A stretch of 46,959 nt of DNA from an uncultured Oscillospiraceae bacterium. Its GTDB lineage: Bacteria > Bacillota > Clostridia > Oscillospirales > Acutalibacteraceae. Positions within the stretch are counted from its first letter, which is position 1. Each line of letters begins with the position of its first letter. The position numbers were made by a program, and so were the translations under genes. Under the pieces are notes generated by a model that did not search any database, was not told the DNA's origin, and worked only from the letters and a program-made list of their open reading frames with translations. Of this stretch, positions 1 through 7,990 are shown in pieces. The stretch lies in assembly GCA_905198295.1 (NCBI GenBank), contig CAJKBW010000011.1, positions 1 through 46,959 of the forward strand. Reading direction: 5' to 3'.

Positions 1-225
1 ACAAAAACGCTCAAAATCCTGCCTGGGCATGGCGATATCAGCATCGTCGTCCCACGGGATAAAGCCACCATGACGTACTGCACCCAAAAGTGTGCCATCG
101 ATCAGAAAATAACGGATATTTTCTTCGCGGCAGATGGCATCAATCTCCTGCAAAATGTGGAGCATTACCCGATGAAGCTCTTCGACGGAGACCTGTTTGG
201 AAAAATCGATTTCGGATTTACGCAT
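1..225 (-). CDS. LicD family protein, N-terminal part (runs off the left edge)
   Basis: The complement of 225-1 reads 75 codons from an ATG at 223-225 with no stop, so the gene continues beyond the window. The visible part contains the LicD core: YFLIDGTLLGAVRHGG followed by FIPWDDDADIAM, with the acidic DDD cluster typical of this nucleotidyltransferase-like fold. LicD proteins transfer phosphocholine or other phospho-groups onto surface polysaccharides and teichoic acids. A good ribosome site (GGGAG) lies just upstream inside the end of the glycosyltransferase gene, and only three bases separate that stop from this start, so the two are surely co-translated. The acceptor or donor cannot be told. 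The family call is firm; function is by family only. Confidence 0.88.
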   Translation of the reverse strand, partial: MRKSEIDFSKQVSVEELHRVMLHILQEIDAICREENIRYFLIDGTLLGAVRHGGFIPWDDDADIAMPRQDFERFC

Positions 226-228
226 GCT

Positions 229-1278
229 TCATTCTCCCTTTATCCGACCAACAAGTCTTGGAAGGCGCAGCTTTGTAAACGATACAGCCAAAAACAAAAA
301 GGTTCCGGCCAAATACCACCGGTGGCGGATACAAAAAGCCAGAATTTTATATAAGTGTCTGGTTGGGTGGCCGCAGCGCGCAGCCTCCTGTGCGGGATGG
401 GAAGAAAAGATTGTGCGTACGGAACGGTACTTTCCGCGCAGATGACATTTTGGGCGGGCAAAATCATTTTGAACGGCACTGGACACACGCCCGAGGAAGT
501 AGCGCTGCAGCGCCTCCTCGTTTTCCTCTGTGAGCACGTTGAACCGGGAGAGCAGCTGCTTTTCCCGCTGCATAACCATACACACATTGTCATAATAGCC
601 CGGATAATATCCGCTGCTGATCGACTGTGAACGGGTGACATGCACATAGTGGTACAGGCAGGCGTTCAGAATATACGCGGACTGTACATAAGCGAAATAT
701 TCCAGATTAAAGGAGATATCCTCACCCATGGATATCCCTGTTTCAAAGCGCAGGTGATTGGCTTCGATAATCTCCCTGCAGTATAGTTTTGTACATTGCG
801 AGTACAGAAGGTTATGCAAAAGCAGGTAATGAAAATCGTTTAAAAGCGCTGCAGTGGAGGAATAAGCGCGTGATTCGACTTTCCATGCAGAAGAGGACAG
901 CAGATGCTGGGCGTCCCACATTTCGTCGTAGAGGCTGAAGAAAACCAGGTCGTGGTGCGGCAGGCTCAGCAGCTGCTGCAGCGAATCGGTTTCGATATAA
1001 TCATCGGCATCACAGAACAGGATGTATTCGCCGCCGGCCATATCCAACCCTTTATTCCGGGCGGCGGAAGGACCGGCATTTTCCTGGTGAAACACCCGGA
1101 TGCGCGAATCCTCATCGGCAAACCGGCGGCATACCTCGAAGGATCGATCGGTTGAACCATCGTCGATCAGGAGGATTTCAAAGGAATAATCGCCCTGCTG
1201 CCCTGTCAGAGAGCTGAGCAGACGGGGCAGGTCCTTTTCGCTGTTATATACAGGGACAATAAAGCTCACGTTCAGCAT
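229..1278 (-). CDS. Family 2 glycosyltransferase (GT-A fold)
   Basis: A 349-residue protein that opens with the GT2 signature NVSFIVPVYNSEKDLPRLL, then LLIDDGSTDRS around residue 37 (nucleotide binding) and LFCDADDYIE near residue 88, the DXD-type metal and sugar-nucleotide site. The GPSAARNKGLD segment between them is also typical. It should act at the cytoplasmic membrane face, adding a sugar to a lipid-linked or surface glycan. The C-terminal end has one hydrophobic stretch (near residues 315-335) that may bind the membrane. Its start overlaps the upstream polymerase/ligase gene by seven bases and its stop is three bases before the LicD start, so the three genes form one transcript. Donor and acceptor sugars are unknown. 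Confidence 0.9.
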   Translation of the reverse strand: MLNVSFIVPVYNSEKDLPRLLSSLTGQQGDYSFEILLIDDGSTDRSFEVCRRFADEDSRIRVFHQENAGPSAARNKGLDMAGGEYILFCDADDYIETDSLQQLLSLPHHDLVFFSLYDEMWDAQHLLSSSAWKVESRAYSSTAALLNDFHYLLLHNLLYSQCTKLYCREIIEANHLRFETGISMGEDISFNLEYFAYVQSAYILNACLYHYVHVTRSQSISSGYYPGYYDNVCMVMQREKQLLSRFNVLTEENEEALQRYFLGRVSSAVQNDFARPKCHLRGKYRSVRTIFSSHPAQEAARCGHPTRHLYKILAFCIRHRWYLAGTFLFLAVSFTKLRLPRLVGRIKGE

Positions 1279-2681
1279 GTGCGATCTCCTCGCGTGGTGT
1301 TTTCTGGATTTTTATGCCCGTATAAAGCAATATAATTAAACATAAAGCCCAGTATTACCCAAAAGCAGACGGCATAGGGGGTAGTGGAAAACAACATGGT
1401 GCTTTCGGTCATATTCATAGCCAAAAAAGCCAGCAGACCGGCGAAAAGGATAACCATACGCACACGCTTGCGCTGTTGAGGTATATCATTACGGAACACA
1501 AATACCAATACGGGAATCCCTCGTCTGAGCACAAACAGCACAAATGTCACAAATCCTGCGATGCCGCATACGACTAAAAGCTCAATATACATGTTGTGAA
1601 GGCCGCCCGCCTCTATTTCGGAACGGGGTTCTTCCACACACGTGTTGACCGCGGACCAAAGGTTGCGCGGGCCGCAGCCGAACAACGGGCGGTGGGTGAA
1701 GGTTTCCAGCCCTTCCCGCCAAATTTCAAAACGGTTATTATCGATTTGCACACCGCTGTTTTCGCGGTCAAAATCAGTTTTGTCAATGGAGGGTTTGTCG
1801 ACTGGTGGGGTGGATGGCTGATCAGAGGTAAAGGCATTTTCAATATAGCGGATGGTGCCGGGCAGATAGGAGGCGGTTTCCTGAACACCGGAATACAGCG
1901 TAAAGGACAGCACAATGCCAGCCGCTGCCGCCAGGATGCCGCTCAATATGCGCCATACCGTTTTTGCCTTGAGTTCAAGGGTAAAGGGCAACAGGAAGCA
2001 TACCGCCGCACAGGCGGCAGCGAGCATGACCTTGCCGGTATTGGAATTGGCTATCGTGAACATGACGAAGGTGAGCAGCAGGTTGACGATATGGCCGGTC
2101 CGGTACAGGGCAATATAGCGCTTCGGCTTAAAGGTCAGCGCCGCCGCGGAAGCCGTGACACCCCAGAAAGACATAACCGAAGACAAATTGGGATTGGAAA
2201 ATACGCCGCAAAAACGGTATTCATAAGAATACAAAGCATAATCGGCGGCATAGAGCACAAACCCGACCAGCGAGCACAGGAACATCGCAGCAGCCAGAAT
2301 ATTCACAAACCAGAGAATATCCCGTTTCAAAGTTTCCCTGTCCTGCCGATAAGCCGGTATGAGCACGAGAAATTCAATTAACAGGATCAGATAGGTCTCC
2401 ACGTTATCCAGCAGATTTGTCCGGAAATTCACCAGAATGCTGACGGCGACCGCGGCCAGAAAAATGAGTTCCCAGACATGAACGCCCCTGCGCAGCAGAT
2501 CCCGGCTGTGAAAGAAATCGTAGACCAGAATGGCGAAAGCCCACAGAACAATACAGATATTGCCGGCTTTTCCCAGCCAGGGAACCAGCGGGGCCAGTAT
2601 CATCTGCACCAGCATCTGGATGACGATATATATTTTAAAAGCACCGATACCTGTACAAAATCGTGCGATCCATTTGGACAT
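1272..2681 (-). CDS. O-antigen ligase/polymerase-like membrane protein (Wzy/WaaL superfamily)
   Basis: A 469-residue polytopic membrane protein with about ten to twelve hydrophobic segments. It carries the soluble loop of the O-antigen ligase domain: a THRPLFGCGPRNLW segment about two thirds along, followed by GLHNMYIELLVVCGI, the His-Asn feature common to WaaL, Wzy and related polysaccharide polymerases. In a Gram-positive cell the likely job is polymerising or ligating surface polysaccharide repeat units at the outer membrane face. It is first in the transcript that continues into the GT2 and LicD genes. The start at 2681 has only a weak ribosome site (AGAAAG), which may limit expression. 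Substrate unknown. Confidence 0.85.
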   Translation of the reverse strand: MSKWIARFCTGIGAFKIYIVIQMLVQMILAPLVPWLGKAGNICIVLWAFAILVYDFFHSRDLLRRGVHVWELIFLAAVAVSILVNFRTNLLDNVETYLILLIEFLVLIPAYRQDRETLKRDILWFVNILAAAMFLCSLVGFVLYAADYALYSYEYRFCGVFSNPNLSSVMSFWGVTASAAALTFKPKRYIALYRTGHIVNLLLTFVMFTIANSNTGKVMLAAACAAVCFLLPFTLELKAKTVWRILSGILAAAAGIVLSFTLYSGVQETASYLPGTIRYIENAFTSDQPSTPPVDKPSIDKTDFDRENSGVQIDNNRFEIWREGLETFTHRPLFGCGPRNLWSAVNTCVEEPRSEIEAGGLHNMYIELLVVCGIAGFVTFVLFVLRRGIPVLVFVFRNDIPQQRKRVRMVILFAGLLAFLAMNMTESTMLFSTTPYAVCFWVILGFMFNYIALYGHKNPENTTRGDRTC

Positions 2682-2865
2682 GCTTCAACCAACTTTCTCT
2701 GGCAGAAATTCTAAAGTCTCCCCGCGTGCTGCACGGAATCCCACAGACGGCAGAGAGACAAAGCACCTGACTAGACAGAAGAAAACAGGTTTCATACGGG
2801 CAAAGCACCTGCCCGGAAGGGCTATTCCCTGTCTGCTGGATGCAAAATATTCGTTTATCTGAACT

Positions 2866-2894
2866 AGTATAATGTATGTGGGGATATTTGTCAA
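2866..2894 (-). promoter_or_regulatory. Promoter of the surface polysaccharide transcript
   Basis: On the minus strand a consensus -35 TTGACA (2894-2889) and a -10 TATACT (2871-2866) are separated by exactly 17 bases. Transcription would begin near 2859, leaving a leader of about 180 nt before the ORF starting at 2681. The leader contains an 11-bp direct repeat (2759-2769 and 2801-2811, CAAAGCACCTG on the plus strand). Confidence 0.8.
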
Positions 2895-2995
2895 GTTTGA
2901 CGAATTCCGCCGTCGGTGTCTGGCGTATATACGCCTTATTTTTCGCTGTTTTTCAGGGGTTAATCCTCCGGACAAAAATTTGCTTTTTGCACCTC

Positions 2996-3024
2996 TTTAC
3001 TTTTAAACCAATTTGCTATATTCT
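2996..3024 (+). promoter_or_regulatory. Likely promoter of the GH43-like gene
   Basis: TTTACT (2996-3001) and TATTCT (3019-3024) with 17-base spacing lie just upstream of the ribosome site AAGGGGAGAG and the GTG start at 3068. The hexamers are only moderate matches. With the divergent promoter at 2866-2894, this explains the 386-bp gap 2682-3067, which has no gene of its own that I can support. Confidence 0.4.
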
Positions 3025-3067
3025 GTAAGCGGACGGCACCAATGCATAAGAAGGGGAGAGTGTATAC

Positions 3068-4087
3068 GTGCAGGAATTTCTCTCGATAAATCCGAAAGAC
3101 ATACCCGATGAAGAGATGCATCGTATATATGCTGCTTTACGCACACCGTATAAATACGGGGCAGTGATAAAACTGGAGGACGCGTATGCCGACAGCCCAT
3201 CGGTTTTCCGCTACCACGGCAGATGGTATATGTATTATGCCTCGATCGCGCGCGAATGCGCTTCCTCCGGGTATACGACCCACCTGGCGGAAAGCGATGA
3301 TCTCCTGCACTGGCGGACGATCGGCACGATTTTTGATCGCCGCAGCGACGGGGAATGGGACAGCCGGCAGATTGCGGGCTATGCAGCGCTGACGAATACC
3401 GACTGGGAAGGGGATGCCGAGCTGCGCAGCGCAGACGGCCGGTACTACATATCGTATCTTGCGGGGGCGACCGACGGCTATGAGCCCGACCCGCTGTATA
3501 TGGGGCTGGCCTTCTCAGCGGATCCGCTCGACGGCAGCCGCTTCACCCGGCTGAGCCGCCCGATCCTCTCGCCGGAGGATCCGGACAGCCGGGAATACGA
3601 GAAAAAAACATTGTATAAGAGCTTTATTTTTGCGGACGACCGCGGCGTGACTGGACACCGGTTCGTCAATGCCTATAACGCCAAGCATCTCGACGATACC
3701 GAACGGATTTTTCTGGCGGTATCCGACGACATGCGGCACTGGGAGCGGTACGGCGACGGCCCGGTGCTCGACGATATCACCGGGCATCCGGGCGCCAGGA
3801 TCTGCGGGGATCCGCAGATCCTACGTGTGGGGGATCTTTATGTCCTGCTGTATTTCCGGCTCGACAGCGGTCGTCCGGCCTACAACACCTTCGCCGTGTC
3901 CCGCAATCTGGTTCATTGGACGAAATGGACAGGTGAACCGCTCATTCAGAGTGAATACGACTGGGAGGACTGCCATGCGCACAAGCCCTGGATCGTGCGG
4001 GCGGATGGGGTCGTGTATCACTATTACTGTGCGGTCAACAGCCGCGACGAGCGCTTTATTGCGGTGGCGGCGTCAAAGCCTCTGTAA
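3068..4087 (+). CDS. GH43/GH32-like five-bladed beta-propeller glycosidase, cytoplasmic
   Basis: A 339-residue protein with the repeating blade signature of clan GH-F/GH-J glycosidases and their relatives: ADSPSVFRYHGRWYMYYAS near residue 39, then SDDLLHWRTIG, DGRYYISYLAGA, SDDMRHWERYG, GDPQILRVGDLYVLLYF and SRNLVHWTKW. The repeated LLHW/MRHW/LVHW strands are typical. The N-terminal DSPSVF and the central GDPQIL may supply acidic catalytic residues. There is no signal peptide or membrane segment, so it should work inside the cell on imported oligosaccharides. The GTG start at 3068 is chosen because AAGGGGAGAG lies eight bases upstream. No transporter or sugar gene is next to it, so the substrate is open; a GH130-type phosphorylase is a less likely alternative. 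Confidence 0.7.
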   Translation: MQEFLSINPKDIPDEEMHRIYAALRTPYKYGAVIKLEDAYADSPSVFRYHGRWYMYYASIARECASSGYTTHLAESDDLLHWRTIGTIFDRRSDGEWDSRQIAGYAALTNTDWEGDAELRSADGRYYISYLAGATDGYEPDPLYMGLAFSADPLDGSRFTRLSRPILSPEDPDSREYEKKTLYKSFIFADDRGVTGHRFVNAYNAKHLDDTERIFLAVSDDMRHWERYGDGPVLDDITGHPGARICGDPQILRVGDLYVLLYFRLDSGRPAYNTFAVSRNLVHWTKWTGEPLIQSEYDWEDCHAHKPWIVRADGVVYHYYCAVNSRDERFIAVAASKPL

Positions 4088-4196
4088 TCCTTTTCCGCTC
4101 GGCGAATCAACCGTTGGTTGCGGAAAAACAACCGCCGTTCGGTGGTGTTCCCGCAGTCGGGTGTGCTAGTATGGAGGGGAAAGGGAGGAAAGATTT

Positions 4197-4886
4197 ATGC
4201 GGGAAATATTCGGCGAAAATCTCAGGCGCATACGCGGCGAAAAAGCCTTGACCCAAGAGCAGCTGGCCGAATGCATCGGCGTTACAGCGCAGGCTGTCAG
4301 CAAGTGGGAGTGCGCACAGTCCTGGCCCGACACCGAAAGCCTGGTGGCGCTGGCGGATAGGCTGGAAGTGCCGCTGGATGCCTTGTTGCGGCAGAGAGGA
4401 GTCGGACAGGCGCGGATGGACGCGCTGCCGGAGGATGGGGTGCTGCGGGTGGTTCAGTGCAGGGGCCGGACGGTGCTGACCTGTGAGACGTACGACCCGG
4501 CCAAAAAAATCCCGCTGCTCATCCGGCGGGAGGATTACGAAGGGAACGGCGCCCCGCTGATCCGTATGGAGATCTGGGGCAGCGCGGATATCGAGGGCTG
4601 CGTCAATGGCGGCGTTCATGCCGGAGACAGCGTGAACTGCGGCAATGTATCCGGCGGTGTCAGTGCAGGAGATGGGGTCAACTGCGGTAACGTGGACGGC
4701 GGCGTCATTGCCGGGGATAGTGTAAACTGCGGCAACGTGGGCGGCGGCGTCATTGCCGGGGACGGGGTCAACTGCGGCAATGTGGAGGGGAATATCGAAT
4801 CCTGCGGCGGCGATATCCATTGCGGCGAGGTCGGAGGGGATATCCTGCGTTGTGAGGGTATGGTATATGTGGGCAAAGATCGATAG
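4197..4886 (+). CDS. XRE-family regulator with a C-terminal 15-residue repeat solenoid
   Basis: A 229-residue protein. Residues about 5-62 form a Cro/C1-type helix-turn-helix (NLRRIRGEKALTQEQLAE, then VTAQAVSKWECAQSWPDTES). A linker of about 70 residues follows. From residue 138 four tandem 15-residue units of pattern GGVxAGDxVNCGNVx run to residue 197, followed by a looser Gly/Cys-rich tail ending GDILRCEGMVYVGKDR. Regular Gly, Asn and Cys spacing suggests a beta-solenoid stack with a cysteine ladder, somewhat like bactofilin-type or pentapeptide-like stacks, though the period is not one I can name. The start follows a strong AGGGAGGA site. It probably regulates itself or neighbours; the tail might assemble or sense metal or redox. 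The HTH call is firm; the tail function is unknown. Confidence 0.85.
   Translation: MREIFGENLRRIRGEKALTQEQLAECIGVTAQAVSKWECAQSWPDTESLVALADRLEVPLDALLRQRGVGQARMDALPEDGVLRVVQCRGRTVLTCETYDPAKKIPLLIRREDYEGNGAPLIRMEIWGSADIEGCVNGGVHAGDSVNCGNVSGGVSAGDGVNCGNVDGGVIAGDSVNCGNVGGGVIAGDGVNCGNVEGNIESCGGDIHCGEVGGDILRCEGMVYVGKDR
4608..4787 (+). repeat. Four in-frame 45-bp tandem repeats in the XRE gene
   Basis: Units at 4608-4652, 4653-4697, 4698-4742 and 4743-4787 each encode GGVxAGDxVNCGNVx. The DNA copies differ at several third positions while the protein repeat is nearly invariant, which points to selection on the protein. Confidence 0.9.
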
Positions 4887-4956
4887 GCGTTTGCCGGAAA
4901 GAGCCGGCTTTCCGTTATCCGGTGACGCCTGCCGCGGAGAAAAACGGGGGGATCGG

Positions 4957-5733
4957 ATGAAAAAGCGCCGTCGGCTGCTGGTCGGTTTGTGTGCTGCCGG
5001 AGCGGCCGGGATTACCGCGGTTCTGTTGTTTTACTTCGGCATTTTGCAGCTGAATAACCCGTCGGGAAAGACGTATCCGGTGCGCGGGGTGGATGTGTCC
5101 TCCTATCAGGGGGATATCGACTGGCCTGTGCTGGCACAGCAGGATATTCAGTTTGCCTTCATCAAGGCGACCGAGGGCAGCAGCTTTACCGACCCCTGCT
5201 TTGCCGAGAACTTCCCGCAGGCGCAGGCTGCCGGCCTGCGGGTGGGGGCCTATCACTTTTTCAGCTTCGACAGTGCCGGGGAAACCCAGGCGGAGCATTT
5301 TATCCGTACCGTCCCGCGCACAGAGGACGGCCTGCCGCCAGCGGTGGATGTGGAGTTCTACGGCGATAAAGCGGACCATCCGCCGGAGCGGGAGACGGTG
5401 CAGCGGGAGCTTGACCAGATGTTGTCCCGGCTGGAGGAACATTATGGCGTTCGGCCGGTGCTGTACGCGACCAAAGCGGCCTATGACCGGTATCTGGCGG
5501 AGGACTATGCCGACTATCCGCTCTGGATCCGCAGCATTGCCGGACAGCCTGCACTGTCCGACGGACGCGCGTGGACCTTCTGGCAGTATACCAGCCGCAT
5601 GCGGCTGCCCGGCTACACCGGGCGGGAGCCATATATCGATATGAATGTGTTTGCCGGCTCGCAGGAGGCGTTTGACCTTTTCGGCCGCGGACAGAAGGAG
5701 AGGGAGTTGTATGAGGACGCAGGGAGCCGGTAA
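4957..5733 (+). CDS. Membrane-anchored GH25 lysozyme (N-acetylmuramidase)
   Basis: A 258-residue protein starting MKKRRRLLVG with one hydrophobic segment (about residues 7-30) that acts as signal anchor or signal peptide, then a complete GH25 domain. Signatures are RGVDVSSYQGDIDW near residue 49, FAFIKATEGSSFTDP, GAYHFFSF, AVDVEFYGD (the acidic catalytic DVE pair), LYATKAAYDRYL, LWIRS and AWTFWQYTSR. These enzymes hydrolyse the MurNAc-GlcNAc bond in peptidoglycan outside the cell. The ATG at 4957 has a GGGGGG-type ribosome site; the longer open frame to 4753 lies inside the XRE gene. No cell-wall binding repeats follow and no phage genes are near, so a housekeeping or remodelling role is more likely than phage lysis. 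Its 3' end overlaps the next gene by 23 bp. Confidence 0.92.
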   Translation: MKKRRRLLVGLCAAGAAGITAVLLFYFGILQLNNPSGKTYPVRGVDVSSYQGDIDWPVLAQQDIQFAFIKATEGSSFTDPCFAENFPQAQAAGLRVGAYHFFSFDSAGETQAEHFIRTVPRTEDGLPPAVDVEFYGDKADHPPERETVQRELDQMLSRLEEHYGVRPVLYATKAAYDRYLAEDYADYPLWIRSIAGQPALSDGRAWTFWQYTSRMRLPGYTGREPYIDMNVFAGSQEAFDLFGRGQKERELYEDAGSR

Positions 5734-6517
5734 TTTGTGGAGGATTATGACCAGCAATGTGTGGGCGGATGTGTTCGGCAATCCGGTCGAGGGGCGGGAT
5801 ACGCAGCTTGCCCAGGTGTACGAGCACTATCTGCCGGATGTGCTGTGCCTTCAGGAGATGCACCCGAACTGGCATGCCTCCCGGCTCAAGCCGCAGCTTG
5901 CGCAGCGGTACGACGAAGTTGTGGCCGAACAGGGGGATTATGCGCTCAATTATACGCCGGTGTTTTACCGCCGTGATCGTCTGCGCCTGATCGGATCAGC
6001 CTTTCATGTGTTCAGCGGGCCGAATGATTTTGATTCCAAATCCTTTACCGCCGCCGTGTTTGAACCGCTTGACGGCGGAGAGGCGTTTGCTGTACTGTCC
6101 ACCCATCTGTACTATGAGGACAACGACTTCGGCAACCGTGTACGGGTGCAGAATGTCCAGGAGATTATCGGTTTTCTCCGCACGCTCGCCCCGCTGCGGG
6201 CCATGGTGTGCGGGGACTGCAACTGCCGGGCGGACAGCGCCCCCGCGCTGCTGCTGGAGGAGCAGGGGATGCGCAGTGCGCAGCAGATTGCCGAAATCGC
6301 TTCGCCGGAATCCTCCTGGCATGGGGATCCGGTCTTTGATCCGGCTGTCGGCCGTTTTGTCGGAAAGCCGCCGGCGCAGCTGCGGGAGAATTCCCTTGAC
6401 CACATCTTTGTCCCGGAAAAGCGGGTAAAGGTGAAGGAGCTGCGGGTGGTGCTGGATCAGCAGGCCCTCGATGCCACCGATCATTCACCGGTTTACGCCG
6501 ATATTGCCTTTTGCTGA
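5711..6517 (+). CDS. Endonuclease/exonuclease/phosphatase (EEP) fold protein
   Basis: A 268-residue protein of the EEP superfamily (DNase I, exonuclease III, inositol-phosphatase and sphingomyelinase relatives). Visible motifs in order: RIMTSNVWAD at the N-terminus, VLCLQEMHPNW (metal-binding Glu), STHLYYE, GDCNCRAD (the GDxN site), SLDHIFV and ATDHSPVYADI (catalytic Asp-His). All metal and catalytic positions are present, so it should be an active Mg-dependent phosphodiesterase or phosphatase, but the substrate cannot be named. No signal peptide is visible. The ATG at 5711 sits after GGAGAGGGAG and within the end of the lysozyme gene, implying translational coupling. The frame is open back to 5645, but those residues look non-native. 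Confidence 0.85.
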   Translation: MRTQGAGNLWRIMTSNVWADVFGNPVEGRDTQLAQVYEHYLPDVLCLQEMHPNWHASRLKPQLAQRYDEVVAEQGDYALNYTPVFYRRDRLRLIGSAFHVFSGPNDFDSKSFTAAVFEPLDGGEAFAVLSTHLYYEDNDFGNRVRVQNVQEIIGFLRTLAPLRAMVCGDCNCRADSAPALLLEEQGMRSAQQIAEIASPESSWHGDPVFDPAVGRFVGKPPAQLRENSLDHIFVPEKRVKVKELRVVLDQQALDATDHSPVYADIAFC

Positions 6518-6522
6518 AAATG

Positions 6523-6564
6523 AACCGCCGCCGGAGACAGCGTGTCCCTGGCGGCGGTTTTCTT
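6523..6564. terminator. Terminator hairpin between convergent genes
   Basis: AACCGCCGCC (6523-6532) pairs perfectly with GGCGGCGGTT (6550-6559), followed by TTTCTT on the plus strand. It ends the lysozyme/EEP transcript and may also serve the convergent phosphodiesterase gene. Confidence 0.8.
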
Positions 6565-6626
6565 ATGCGGCAGTATGCACATACCGCCCGGCGGCCGCAT
6601 ACACTGCTATTGGACGTTTTATCGGA

Positions 6627-7109
6627 TCAGCGGCGAAGCCGCAGGATGTTGGGCACCATGCCGGCCGGCGTGATATCGAGCGTGCCGTAGGTGCTGTCTG
6701 CGCCGCCGGACAGACTGCCGGGGTTGAACAACAGCAGGCCGTCGTCCCAGGTAATTTCCGCCCGGTGGGTGTGCCCGAACAGCAGCGCGTCAGCTTCCCT
6801 TTCCCGTGCCGCACAGGCCGCGCGGTACAAGTCGAATTTTACCTCATACAGATGCCCGTGGGTGAAGAAAATACGCTTGCCGGCAAAGGTTTCCTCGTGG
6901 GCATACAGCAGATTCTGCGCGGCGGACGGCCAGTCGCAGTTTCCCCGCACCGAATAAAAAGGCGAGCCGGGAAAATGATCGGCGGCCGCCTGTGCTTCAC
7001 GTGCGCCGTCGCCCAGATGAATGACCGCCCGTGCACTCGGCTGCTCCTCTATCGCCTGCAGCAGCCCTTGCTCGTTTCCGTGGGTATCCGATATCACCAG
7101 TATCCGCAT
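6627..7109 (-). CDS. YfcE/MJ0936-type metallophosphoesterase
   Basis: A 160-residue single-domain calcineurin-like phosphoesterase. Metal ligands are all visible: ISDTHGN at the N-terminus, HLGDGA, RGNCDW, FFTHGHLYEV and LLFGHTHRAE, then LLLFNPGSLSGG, the hallmark of the YfcE family. These are cytoplasmic Mn-dependent phosphodiesterases active on model substrates; the physiological substrate is not settled. Length matches the family. The start MRILVISDTHGN at 7109 is unambiguous. It is a single-gene unit on the minus strand, with a possible -10 (TATACT, 7164-7159) upstream. Confidence 0.92.
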   Translation of the reverse strand: MRILVISDTHGNEQGLLQAIEEQPSARAVIHLGDGAREAQAAADHFPGSPFYSVRGNCDWPSAAQNLLYAHEETFAGKRIFFTHGHLYEVKFDLYRAACAAREREADALLFGHTHRAEITWDDGLLLFNPGSLSGGADSTYGTLDITPAGMVPNILRLRR

Positions 7110-7216
7110 CCCGCAGCCTCCCCGTCAAAACGTTCATAACCCGGTAGGATCCGACATAAGTATAACACAGAAGCGGCGGCAGGAAAAGTCCGCGCCGCGG
7201 AAAGGCAGGAATCCCG

Positions 7217-7474
7217 ATGAGTGATAACCAGCTGACCCCTGAACAGATGCAGGCTCTGCTGAAATTCGCCAGCAAAAGACTCGGTACCACGCCGGATAAG
7301 CTGGTCAAAACGGTCAACGAGGGCAATTTGTCTTCACTGGCGCCCAACCTGTCGGCGGAAAGCCGGGAGAAGCTGGACGCGTTTACCCACAACCAGGCGC
7401 AAGCCGAGCAGCTCATGCAGTCGCCGCAGGTTCAGCAGCTAATCGAACGTCTGCTCGGCGGCCGGACAGAGTAA
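7217..7474 (+). CDS. Small helical protein of unknown function (first of three)
   Basis: An 85-residue acidic/neutral protein, predicted almost wholly helical, with no membrane segment or cysteine. It begins MSDNQLTPEQMQALLKF and ends with a Q-rich helix, SPQVQQLIERLLGG. I do not recognise a named domain. It is the first of three small same-strand genes with gaps of 57 and 24 bp, so probably one operon. The ATG at 7217 is preceded by GAAAGGCAGG. The Q-rich LSPQVQQLIERLLGG-like tail resembles the N-terminus of the next protein, which may mean that they interact. Confidence 0.75.
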   Translation: MSDNQLTPEQMQALLKFASKRLGTTPDKLVKTVNEGNLSSLAPNLSAESREKLDAFTHNQAQAEQLMQSPQVQQLIERLLGGRTE

Positions 7475-7531
7475 AAAGCGCCGCGGGTCCCGTGGCCTGC
7501 ACGGCGGCACCGGAAAGGGTGAAAAACCAAA

Positions 7532-7966
7532 ATGGATGATCTGACAAAAAAGCTGGAAAACCTGCTCAACTCCCCCGACGGGATGGAAAAGATACAATCC
7601 GCAATGGCGGCGCTCGGCGGGCTGGCGGATCAGCCGCAGGAGACAGCAGCGCCTGCGGTACCGGCGCCGGCATCGGACGGCGGGCTGGATCTGTCCGGAC
7701 TTCTGGCGGCGCTCGGCGGGGGTGGAGCGGCACCGGCTGCCGCGCTGCCGGCGGAGAACAGGGGCAGCGGTTTGCCGGATCTGTCCATGCTGACCAAGAT
7801 GGCGCCGCTGCTCAGCAACATGCGCCGCGACGATGAGAATACGGTTCTGCTCAAGGCATTGCGGCCGTATCTGCATGGCGACCGGGAAAAACGCCTGGAC
7901 GACGCTATCAAAATCATGCAGTTCATCCGGGTGATGCCGCTGCTGCGGGATCGCGGGTTGTTTTGA
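7532..7966 (+). CDS. Conserved-looking clostridial protein of unknown function (second of three)
   Basis: A 144-residue protein with two conserved-looking ends and a low-complexity Ala/Gly/Pro linker. The N-terminus (MDDLTKKLENLLNSPDGMEK) is a short helix found on many small clostridial proteins. The C-terminal half (LLKALRPYLHGDREKRLDDA, then IKIMQFIRVMPLLRDRG) is a compact helical domain that I recall from unnamed clostridial proteins, though I cannot give a family number. No membrane segment. A ribosome site (GAAAGGGTGAAAA) precedes the ATG. Function unknown; involvement in sporulation would be a guess. Confidence 0.75.
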   Translation: MDDLTKKLENLLNSPDGMEKIQSAMAALGGLADQPQETAAPAVPAPASDGGLDLSGLLAALGGGGAAPAAALPAENRGSGLPDLSMLTKMAPLLSNMRRDDENTVLLKALRPYLHGDREKRLDDAIKIMQFIRVMPLLRDRGLF

Positions 7967-7990
7967 CGCCGTGGCGCGGGAGGTGAGAGT

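Noticed and set aside
4608..4787. CRISPR array or minisatellite from the 45-bp repeats
   Set aside because: Units are directly adjacent without spacers, in frame and coding; variation is mainly at third positions.
4957..5733. Prophage endolysin
   Set aside because: GH25 lysozyme has a signal anchor and no holin, portal, capsid or tail genes nearby.
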